Shown here: one piece after another, positions 1 to 5,015 of the stretch
Position numbering within the stretch: position 1 is the first letter of the stretch
How the letters are laid out: every line of letters begins with the position of its first letter
DNA from: Candidatus Nanoanaerosalina archaeon
GTDB taxonomy: Archaea > Nanohalarchaeota > Nanosalinia > Nanosalinales > Nanoanaerosalinaceae
Direction of reading: 5' to 3'
Length of the DNA: 5,347 nt
Assembly (NCBI GenBank): GCA_022729285.1
Contig: JALDAI010000054.1
Span: 1-5,347, forward strand
Translations under genes and position numbers: made by a program
The notes under the pieces: model-generated
What the model saw: only the letters and a program-made list of their open reading frames with translations
The model's database searches: none
Told to the model about the DNA's origin: nothing

Positions 1-233
1 CGGAAAGAGGTTTAGAAATTATTGAATCGGATTCGGATGCTTTGAACGGTATCGACATGAACAAGAGAATTGAAGATGTTTACGACAAGGCTGTCTCAAA
101 TATTTCTGATAACATTATCCTTGGTCAGAGGCAAAGGAGATGGATAAGCAAGTTCACCGACCTTGAGCCTTTACCAGGCAGAGTAGAAGGAAAAGAATCT
201 GAAGTTGCAAATAAGCCTGTTACAGAGGCTTAA
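1..233 (+). CDS. C-terminal end of an unrecognised protein (5' partial)
   Basis: The reading frame is open from position 3 to a TAA at 231-233, giving about 76 residues, and enters from beyond the left edge. A TTG or ATG inside it (42, 57) need not be the true start. The visible part is charged and mostly helix-like. It contains a basic-aromatic stretch (GQRQRRWISKF) followed by DLEPLPG, and ends in a polar, probably disordered tail (EGKESEVANKPVTEA). I see no cysteines, membrane segment or known catalytic motif. An oligo-T tract directly follows the stop, which supports this as a real gene end on the plus strand, convergent with the 5S rRNA gene. I do not recognise the family and assign no function. 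Confidence 0.6.
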   Translation, partial: ERGLEIIESDSDALNGIDMNKRIEDVYDKAVSNISDNIILGQRQRRWISKFTDLEPLPGRVEGKESEVANKPVTEA

Positions 234-236
234 TCC

Positions 237-247
237 TTTCTTTTTTT
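237..247 (+). terminator. Oligo-T transcription terminator
   Basis: The tract TTTCTTTTTTT begins three bases after the TAA of the plus-strand gene. Archaeal RNA polymerase commonly terminates at such U-rich runs without a hairpin. No GC-rich stem precedes it. The position immediately after a stop codon is what makes the call reasonable. Confidence 0.55.
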
Positions 248-312
248 CAAATTAATTAAGAATACTTTATAAAATAAGTTATATTTAAAATCTTTTTATT
301 TTAAACAAGAAC

Positions 313-317
313 AAAAA
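313..317 (-). terminator. Short T-run at the 3' end of 5S rRNA
   Basis: On the minus strand the closing stem of the 5S rRNA (GCCAGC) is followed at once by TTTTT, then by a long AT-rich stretch. This is a plausible termination or processing point for 5S rRNA. The run is short, so termination could also occur further into the AT-rich stretch at 241-312, where I see no gene. Confidence 0.4.
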
Positions 318-432
318 GCTGGCAGCGTCCAGATTTTTCCGCCGGGTAGGCAGTACTCATCTAATCGCTGAGGGACTTTACTTCCGTGTTCGGGATGGGT
401 ACGGGTGTTGCCCCCTCGCCTTGACCGCCAGC
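318..432 (-). rRNA. rrf: 5S ribosomal RNA, archaeal type
   Basis: Read on the minus strand, the segment opens with GCTGGCGGTC and closes with GACGCTGCCAGC. These ends pair to form helix I, with GCTGGC/GCCAGC a perfect 6 bp stem. Between them lies the hallmark 5S core CCCGTACCCATCCCGAACACGGAAGT, given here in two overlapping parts: CCCGTACCCATCCC and GAACACGGAAGT. The GAACAC form, rather than the GAACTC common in bacteria, and the later GAGTACT element point to archaea. At about 115 nt between the stem ends it is close to the usual length; the true ends may lie 1-3 bases outside. It stands alone: no 16S, 23S or tRNA is visible nearby. A TATA-like box sits at the expected distance upstream, suggesting independent transcription. 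The base after the conserved GGAAGT differs from the common GGAAGTTAAGCCC (here GGAAGTAAAGTCCC), a minor variant. Confidence 0.95.
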
Positions 433-453
433 AACAATAAAGTAGTGGGTAAC

Positions 454-462
454 TTTTTTATA
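454..462 (-). promoter_or_regulatory. TATA box of the 5S rRNA gene
   Basis: The minus strand reads AAGG-TATAAAAAA-GTTACCC. The A-rich TATA element is centred about 25 bases before the first base of the 5S helix I, which is the standard archaeal TATA-to-start spacing. The purine-rich AAGG just upstream could serve as the TFB recognition element. Sequence and spacing both fit, but no transcript data are available. Confidence 0.65.
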
Positions 463-472
463 CCTTAACCCG

Positions 473-482
473 GTTTATAAAC
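473..482. repeat. 10 bp perfect palindrome GTTTATAAAC upstream of the 5S promoter
   Basis: GTTTATAAAC is its own reverse complement. It lies 10 bases upstream of the proposed 5S TATA box. It contains a TATA-like core and could be a second promoter element or a protein-binding site. A chance palindrome in AT-rich DNA is equally possible. Confidence 0.3.
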
Positions 483-489
483 AACCCTA

Positions 490-506
490 TTTTCAATCCT
501 TGAAAA
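490..506 (-). terminator. Small hairpin after the PUA-domain gene
   Basis: The minus strand carries TTTTCAA-GGA-TTGAAAA, a perfect 7 bp stem with a 3-base loop, four bases after the TAA of the PUA-like gene. It sits between that stop and the 5S promoter. It could help end the cupin-methyltransferase-PUA transcript or protect its 3' end. No T-run follows (TAGGGTTG), so it does not look like a classical intrinsic terminator. Confidence 0.35.
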
Positions 507-510
507 CTTG

Positions 511-954
511 TTAGAGATCGTCTAAAATGTTTTTAAGCATCTTTGCACGTCCTTTAGGGATCTGTGTTACTAAACCGGAGTTTTTCTTTAAACCACAGCC
601 TAAAACTTCTCCTTTATACATTAATGCAACATAACCATTTGTTATACCGCTAAATTCGGTTAAAACTTCTCTGTCAAAAACTAATCTGTCCAAGATTTCT
701 TTGTCCATTTCCAATTTGTTTTTCGTAATCCGGTTTCCTAACCACTGTAAAAAGTATGTTGTAGGTTTTAACCCTATCCCTGTGTCTCTTAACGCTCTTA
801 TCCCTGTTGTAATATACTCTCCTTCTACATTCATGTTTTTTGGAACTATCCAAAAATCTCCGCTTCTCTCCACTAGCTTAAAATTTTCAAATATTTCTTC
901 TACACCGAACCTTTGTATAAGGTATTCTTCACAGCTTTGTAAACTTGGCAACAA
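511..954 (-). CDS. Stand-alone PUA-like RNA-binding domain, partner of the NSUN/NOP2 methyltransferase
   Basis: This 147-residue protein matches the PUA-like domain that follows the catalytic domain in RsmF-type enzymes and occurs as a separate protein in archaea (NOL1/NOP2/sun family RNA-binding protein). Landmarks in order are an N-terminal FGVEEIFENF segment, the block TTGIRALR, the block LKPTTYFLQWLGN (about residues 63-75), and a C-terminal GYVALMYKGEVLGCGL followed by QIPKGRAK, the family's typical ending. It probably helps the adjacent methyltransferase bind its rRNA or tRNA substrate. The start is TTG at 954 (or the next codon, TTG at 951). No early ATG exists, and AGGAGGG lies at 965-959 just upstream, so a non-ATG start is well supported. 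The gene overlaps the end of the methyltransferase gene by 26 bases, implying coupled expression. The family call is firm; the RNA target cannot be told from sequence. Confidence 0.85.
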   Translation of the reverse strand: MLPSLQSCEEYLIQRFGVEEIFENFKLVERSGDFWIVPKNMNVEGEYITTGIRALRDTGIGLKPTTYFLQWLGNRITKNKLEMDKEILDRLVFDREVLTEFSGITNGYVALMYKGEVLGCGLKKNSGLVTQIPKGRAKMLKNILDDL

Positions 955-1825
955 AAATCCCTCCTGAATCTATCTGGTGAGGATAAACTCTCACCGTTTT
1001 CCTAAGTTCTTCTGAAAACGTTTGACCGTTCCATTCCGTAATTCCCTTCGAATGCGGAAAGCTGAAGCCCGGGTTTTCAAGCATTCCTTTATCAAGAAAA
1101 TCTTTTACAACCATCTCGTTTTCTTCCGGCGAAAAAGTACAGGTAGAGTATACAACCTCCCCTCCTTTCTTACAGAGTTTGAAAGCTTTTTCCAAAATCT
1201 GTCTCTGTAGCTCCGACATGTTTTTCGAGTCCTTAACCTGAACTCCTTTTTTCAAGTAGTCTTTTTCTCTAAGATTGCCTTCGGCTGTACAAGGAACATC
1301 TACCAGTACTTTGTCGTACTTCTTAGAGCCTCCGTTTTCTTTTATATCTCTTGCATCCTGTTCTGTTACTTTAACGTTTAAACAGCCCAGTCTATAGATG
1401 TTAGCTAAAAGGCTTCTAGTTCGCTGTGACTTCACATCGTTTGCTGTGATCTCTCCCTTGTTCTCCATGATACCCGATATCTGGGTTGTCTTGGATCCCG
1501 GTGCAGCACACATATCTAAAACTTTAGTTTTTTCCACATCTTTTTTTGAGAAATCAAAAGCTAAAGGCGGTACTGCTGAAGTCGATTCTTGGACATAAAC
1601 TTTTCCTAACCAGTGAGCATATGTTTTTCCAGGCCTTTTGTCAAGCTTCAGAAAGTTTTTATTCCAGTCCCTCTGTTCAAAAGTTATCCCTTCATCTTTA
1701 AAATGCTGTTTCACTTCTTCTACAGAAGTTTTTAAACTGTTAACTCTACAATCAAACGGCTGGTGTGTCTTAACAACTTCTTTAAACTTTTCAAAGTCCG
1801 GTATTATTTCTTTATATCTATCCAT
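929..1825 (-). CDS. NSUN/NOP2/RsmB-F family RNA (cytosine-5) methyltransferase
   Basis: This S-adenosylmethionine-dependent enzyme methylates C5 of a cytosine in rRNA or tRNA. From the ATG at 1825 it is 298 residues. After an N-terminal RNA-binding region (RVNSLKT at 27-33; YVQESTSAVPP at 77-87) comes SAM motif I, VLDMCAAPGSKT (102-113), with the family's AAPGSKT loop. Motif IV is DVPCTAEGN (176-184), with C179 as the product-release cysteine. Motif VI is YSTCTFSPEENE (226-237), with C229 as the catalytic nucleophile. An in-frame ATG exists at 1849. I prefer 1825 because AGGAG (1837-1833) sits 7 bases before it, and the protein then begins MDRYKEIIPDFE, a normal N terminus for archaeal members. 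The upstream cupin gene ends 14 bases before; the downstream PUA-like gene overlaps its end. Together these encode what many relatives carry as one polypeptide. The exact modified base is not predictable here. Confidence 0.93.
   Translation of the reverse strand: MDRYKEIIPDFEKFKEVVKTHQPFDCRVNSLKTSVEEVKQHFKDEGITFEQRDWNKNFLKLDKRPGKTYAHWLGKVYVQESTSAVPPLAFDFSKKDVEKTKVLDMCAAPGSKTTQISGIMENKGEITANDVKSQRTRSLLANIYRLGCLNVKVTEQDARDIKENGGSKKYDKVLVDVPCTAEGNLREKDYLKKGVQVKDSKNMSELQRQILEKAFKLCKKGGEVVYSTCTFSPEENEMVVKDFLDKGMLENPGFSFPHSKGITEWNGQTFSEELRKTVRVYPHQIDSGGIFVAKFTKL
959..965 (-). promoter_or_regulatory. Strong Shine-Dalgarno for the TTG-started PUA-like gene
   Basis: AGGAGGG on the minus strand lies 4 bases before TTG 954 and 7 bases before TTG 951. 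It lies inside the methyltransferase coding region. Its near-perfect match to the 16S 3' end supports initiation at a non-ATG codon here. The 7-base spacing makes TTG 951 as likely as TTG 954. Confidence 0.6.
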
Positions 1826-1832
1826 CTTCCTA

Positions 1833-1837
1833 CTCCT
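1833..1837 (-). promoter_or_regulatory. Shine-Dalgarno AGGAG deciding the methyltransferase start
   Basis: AGGAG on the minus strand lies 7 bases before ATG 1825 and downstream of the alternative ATG 1849. It therefore favours the shorter protein. Confidence 0.55.
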
Positions 1838-1839
1838 AA

Positions 1840-2190
1840 TTATACCCATTCTGTATCGTTTTCTTCAACATTGTTTTTGAAAACTAGGATTCTCAAAGGT
1901 TTTTCAGAAGGATTAAAAACTTCATGGACCGTTCCTGGCTCACACAAAACTACTTTATCTTTAACCGCTTCCACTTCTTTTCCTCCTACTTTCAAGTATC
2001 CTACTGAACTCTGTATAACAAACACTTCTTCTGTAATAGAGTGCTTATGTGGTTCAACGTGTTGACCTGGCTTTACCTCTACTATCTGTACAATTCTATT
2101 TTCCCCTAACTTTTCGGGGCCTGCTAAAACTTTTTTTCTATAACTTCCTCGGTCCAACCAGCCTTTTCCTTCTCCCATTTTTAAACACAT
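1840..2190 (-). CDS. Small single-domain cupin protein, predicted metal-binding
   Basis: This 116-residue protein is essentially one cupin beta-barrel. Cupin motif 1 appears as PGQHVEPHKHSITEE (residues 41-55), supplying H48, H50 and E54 or E55 as metal ligands. Motif 2 appears as EPGTVHEVFN (84-93), with H89 as the fourth ligand. An intact ligand set suggests a bound divalent metal. Members of this superfamily act as sugar isomerases or epimerases, dioxygenases or ligand sensors, and nothing here picks between them. No DNA-binding domain, signal peptide or membrane segment is seen. The start at 2190 gives MCLKMGEG; a second ATG at 2178 (M5) would also leave the barrel intact, and neither has a strong Shine-Dalgarno. 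The gene ends 14 bases before the methyltransferase start, so co-transcription with the RNA-modification pair is likely. The fold call is firm; substrate unknown. Confidence 0.85.
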   Translation of the reverse strand: MCLKMGEGKGWLDRGSYRKKVLAGPEKLGENRIVQIVEVKPGQHVEPHKHSITEEVFVIQSSVGYLKVGGKEVEAVKDKVVLCEPGTVHEVFNPSEKPLRILVFKNNVEENDTEWV

Positions 2191-2210
2191 TTCTTCTATT
2201 AATAAACGAT

Positions 2211-2237
2211 TTTTTTAACAGTGTACCAGTTAAAAAA
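2211..2237. repeat. Inverted repeat between hydA and the cupin gene
   Basis: TTTTTTAAC (2211-2219) and GTTAAAAAA (2229-2237) are perfect 9-base inverted arms separated by 9 bases. The repeat fills much of the 63-base gap between hydA and the cupin gene. The cupin-proximal arm contains TTAAAAAAA on the minus strand, about 24 bases before the cupin ATG, so it could overlap a TATA-like box of a leaderless promoter. It could be an operator, part of the hydA terminator, or chance in A/T-rich DNA. Confidence 0.4.
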
Positions 2238-2240
2238 TAA
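2232..2240 (-). terminator. Oligo-T tract after the hydrogenase operon
   Basis: The minus strand reads TTATTTTTT beginning 13 bases past the hydA stop codon. Its position after the last gene of the operon fits archaeal oligo-U termination. Some read-through into the cupin cluster is possible, since the gap is only 63 bases. Confidence 0.45.
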
Positions 2241-2253
2241 GTTTTAAACTGTT

Positions 2254-3903
2254 TCAAAAACCTTCTCTCTCAAAGTAGAAAGTATGTAGAATTTCTTCCG
2301 ATTTTTCTGACAAAGGCTCACCAAGAAAATCTTTGTATACTTTTTGAACCGCCGGATTTTCGTGTGACCTCCGGATTTCTGCGTTCTCATCGTCGATGTA
2401 AAGTGCTGCAGCTCTTTCCGGAAACAAGTTCACATCGGATTTCGGCTGACCTCCTCCACATACACATCCGCCTGGACAGGCCATAAACTCTACAAAATGG
2501 AACTTTTCTTCTTCCAAAGTTTCAACCGTTTTCTCAATGTTCTTTCCTCCATGAGCTACACCGAACTTTATTTCTTTGCCGTTGATACTGACAACTCCTT
2601 TTTTAACTCCGTGCTCACCTCTAACCTCTTCTAAATGAAAATCTATAGGATCTCCACCAAGTTTGTCATTAGCAGTTCTTACTGCAGCTTCCATAACTCC
2701 TCCTGTAGCACCGAATATTTTTCCTGCTCCTGTAGATATTCCGAGCGGTTGGTCGAACTCTTGCCCATCCATCTGACAGATATCCAAAGAGTTTTTCTTA
2801 AAAAGTTGCGCAGCTTCCCTAGTTGTTAAAACAGCATCAACGTCGTCTTTCATCTCAATCCTTGAAACCTCAAATTTTTTGGAAGTACAAGGCATAACTG
2901 AAACTACTACAACATCTTCAGGGTCTTTCCCTATCTTTTCAGCATAAAAACTTTTTACTAAAGCTCCTAACATCATCTGAGGACTTTTACAGCTTGAAAC
3001 ATTTTCTCTAAGATCCGGATGAAAGTTCTCCATGTAAAGAATCCATCCAGGACAACAGCTGGTTATTAGAGGGAACGGTCCACCGTTTTCTACTCTTTGT
3101 ATCAGTTCTGAAGCTTCTTCCACAATCGTGAGATCTGCTGCGAAAACTGTGTCGAACACTTTGTCAAACCCTAGTTTTTTCAAACCTTCTACCATCTCTT
3201 TCTCAACATTTTTTCCAGGTTCTAAACCGAAAAGTTCTCCTAAAGAAGATCTAACTGCCGGTGCTGTCTGTGCCACTACAAACTTATCCTCATCCTCTAA
3301 AAATTTTTCAACTTCTTCAATACTGTTTTCCTCGATTAAAGCTCCTTCCTCACACTCTAAAAGGCATTGACCACACCTTATACAAGCTACTTCGGAAAGT
3401 TTTTTACCTCTTTGAGGAGTGACTCTTGTCTCATGACCTCTTCCAGCAAAGTTTATAGCATTAACTCCTTGAACTCTATTACATACTTTAACACATCTAC
3501 CGCAGTTAACACATTTCTCCATCTCCCTTTTTAGGGCTCTACCTTTCTCTTCAACATCTTTTTCTTCCTTTCCAAATCTTTTATTGCCTAAACCAACTTC
3601 TTTAAACAGATTATAAGCTTCTGAATCTGTTTTCTGCTGTCTCATAAGTTTTTTGTTAGTTTCTCTTGCTCTAACAACTTTTTCAGAGTTAGAAATTATT
3701 TCAGCATTTTCAACAGGCTTTGTGGAACAGGAAGTAACAAGTTTTCCATTCATCGATACAAGACATACTCTACATCTAGCATCGGGCTCCATTTCTTCAA
3801 CATGACACTTAGTAGGTACTTCTTTACCTTCTCTCTCACATATTTCTAACAGTGTACTATCCCCGTCAACATCTAACTCTTTACCGTCTAAGTAAACCTT
3901 CAT
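2254..3903 (-). CDS. hydA: [FeFe] hydrogenase catalytic subunit HydA (group A, NADH-linked type)
   Basis: This subunit catalyses reversible proton reduction to H2 at the H-cluster. It is 549 residues. A ferredoxin-like [2Fe-2S] domain has C33, C44, C47 and C59. Two [4Fe-4S] sites follow: CVNCGRCVKVC (131-141) and CIRCGQCLLEC (174-184). The H-domain carries L1 TSCCPGW (281-287), L2 MPCTSKKFE (337-345) and L3 EFMACPGGCVCGGGQP (472-487). The H-cluster cysteines are C284, C339, C476 and C480. By alignment with Clostridium CpI from memory, the proton path is intact: C283, E263, E266, S303 and R270. The C terminus (SHENPAVQKVYKDFLGEP, LHTFY) is typical. Two oddities stand out: the usual His-Cys3 [4Fe-4S] site is missing (residues 83-110 hold no His or Cys), and there is an extra C482. 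Start and hydB stop overlap as ATGA, preceded by GGTGGAG. The family is certain; the direction of catalysis in vivo is not. Confidence 0.97.
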   Translation of the reverse strand: MKVYLDGKELDVDGDSTLLEICEREGKEVPTKCHVEEMEPDARCRVCLVSMNGKLVTSCSTKPVENAEIISNSEKVVRARETNKKLMRQQKTDSEAYNLFKEVGLGNKRFGKEEKDVEEKGRALKREMEKCVNCGRCVKVCNRVQGVNAINFAGRGHETRVTPQRGKKLSEVACIRCGQCLLECEEGALIEENSIEEVEKFLEDEDKFVVAQTAPAVRSSLGELFGLEPGKNVEKEMVEGLKKLGFDKVFDTVFAADLTIVEEASELIQRVENGGPFPLITSCCPGWILYMENFHPDLRENVSSCKSPQMMLGALVKSFYAEKIGKDPEDVVVVSVMPCTSKKFEVSRIEMKDDVDAVLTTREAAQLFKKNSLDICQMDGQEFDQPLGISTGAGKIFGATGGVMEAAVRTANDKLGGDPIDFHLEEVRGEHGVKKGVVSINGKEIKFGVAHGGKNIEKTVETLEEEKFHFVEFMACPGGCVCGGGQPKSDVNLFPERAAALYIDDENAEIRRSHENPAVQKVYKDFLGEPLSEKSEEILHTFYFEREGF

Positions 3904-5015
3904 AACTCCACCTTCTCTCTAAAATCTTCTTCAAAATGTTCAAAACCTGTTAGAACATGTTTTCCAACAGTTTTACCAAGTCCACAAAGACTTGTCTGGT
4001 TCACATGTTTTGCCATATACCTTAATTGTTCAAGATCTTCTTCAGAACCTCTTTCATTACAAATCTTTGTCAACAAGTCAAGTATCTCTTTGGAACCTTC
4101 TCTACAAGGCGTACATTTCCCGCAGGATTCGTATGTATAGAATTCAGCAATATTTTTACAGACATCTGCTATATTGTTAGTTTCATCAATCCATACCAAA
4201 GAGTATGTACCGTGAAAACAGTTTTCACCGTCTATTAATTCAGGGTTAATCTCCATATCTTGTTCGATAGGCATTATTCCTCCAAAGTTTCCTAGGGACA
4301 TTGCTTTTAAACTGTTCTTTGGCCTGGAAAGGTCTATAAGAGTTGAAACTTTTACCCCTAAAGGTACTTCGAAAAGTCCTGCATTAGAAACATTTCCTGA
4401 AAGGGAAAAAAGTCTTAGATCAGGGTTCCAGTCATCGTATACAAGTAGTTGAGGTATACAGGTAACTGTCTCAACGTTGTTTACCACAGTAGGCCTACCC
4501 CAGAGACCTTCTTCTGTCGGGTATGGAGGCTTTTTCATAGAGTTACCTCTTTCACCCATTATCGACTGTAAAATAGATGTTTCTTCTCCACAAACATAAG
4601 CTCCGGCTCCTCTCACTACCGTGATATCAAAATCTTTAGAAGTTTTCTTGTCAAGCTCATCTATAGTTTCTTCAACTGATTCACGCAGATACTCATACTC
4701 CCCTCTCAGATAAATAAACGCTTTTTCAGCTCCTAAAACCTTACTTGCTAACATAACACCTTCAATAAAAGTTTCACAGTTGTTTTCAAGGATGAATTTA
4801 TCCTTAAAAGTTCCTGGCTCCCCTTCATCCGCGTTAATAACTAATAAAGGTTTTTTGTCCTGTTCTAGAGCCATTCTCCACTTTTTAGCTGTGGGAAAAC
4901 CTGCACCACCTCTACCTACAAGGTTTTTCTCCTCCATTTTTTCAAGAAACTCTTCTCGTTCAAGTCTGTCCACAAGCTTTAAGGCTTCTAAGTTAGTTTT
5001 TCTCAGTATCTGCAT
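3900..5015 (-). CDS. hydB: NuoF-like NAD(H)/FMN-binding subunit of [FeFe] hydrogenase (HydB), compact form
   Basis: This subunit exchanges electrons between NAD(H) and the iron-sulfur chain through FMN. The 371 residues show the Complex I 51 kDa signatures: GRGGAGFPTAKKW (34-46) and DEGEPGTFKDK (63-73) for FMN/NADH binding, GAYVCGEETSIL (138-149), and a KPPYP...GRPTVVNNVET block (162-183). The distal [4Fe-4S] is C298, C301, C304 (ESCGKCTPCREGS) and C344. No membrane segment is seen. It is shorter than usual. Bacterial bifurcating HydB adds an N-terminal thioredoxin-like [2Fe-2S] domain and a C-terminal 2x[4Fe-4S] ferredoxin domain. Here the flavin fold begins almost at once and only 27 residues follow C344, so both are absent. 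The ATG overlaps the hydC stop by one base (TGATG) and its own stop overlaps hydA (ATGA). It could also be called nuoF; the fixed link to hydA makes HydB the better name. Confidence 0.95.
   Translation of the reverse strand: MQILRKTNLEALKLVDRLEREEFLEKMEEKNLVGRGGAGFPTAKKWRMALEQDKKPLLVINADEGEPGTFKDKFILENNCETFIEGVMLASKVLGAEKAFIYLRGEYEYLRESVEETIDELDKKTSKDFDITVVRGAGAYVCGEETSILQSIMGERGNSMKKPPYPTEEGLWGRPTVVNNVETVTCIPQLLVYDDWNPDLRLFSLSGNVSNAGLFEVPLGVKVSTLIDLSRPKNSLKAMSLGNFGGIMPIEQDMEINPELIDGENCFHGTYSLVWIDETNNIADVCKNIAEFYTYESCGKCTPCREGSKEILDLLTKICNERGSEEDLEQLRYMAKHVNQTSLCGLGKTVGKHVLTGFEHFEEDFREKVEL

Noticed and set aside
264..276. TATA-like element (CTTTATAAAATAAG) on the plus strand
   Set aside because: Downstream there is only the antisense strand of the 5S gene; the region at 241-312 is uniformly A/T-rich, so such matches are expected by chance.
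701..967. Plus-strand open frame of 88 codons
   Set aside because: It lies antisense to the PUA-like gene, whose protein shows family motifs; the plus-strand translation shows none.
1826..1849. Using ATG 1849 as the methyltransferase start, overlapping the cupin stop
   Set aside because: AGGAG at 1837-1833 is correctly spaced for ATG 1825 only, and the eight extra residues (MGIIRSRK) do not resemble the usual N terminus. It cannot be fully excluded.
1763..2065. Plus-strand open frame of 100 codons opposite the cupin and methyltransferase start
   Set aside because: It is antisense to two genes with clear motifs, has serine/phenylalanine/leucine-rich shadow composition and no domain signature.
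3128..3370. Plus-strand open frames within hydA and hydB (also 2635-2829, 3992-4238 and 4780-5040)
   Set aside because: All are mirror frames of strongly conserved minus-strand hydrogenase genes, with serine-rich low-information translations and no independent support.
3485..3513. Possibility that HydA is an inactive HydA-like sensor (HydS type) or a NuoG-like subunit
   Set aside because: All four H-cluster cysteines, the proton-transfer cysteine C283 and the glutamates of the proton path are present, which fits an active group A catalytic subunit.
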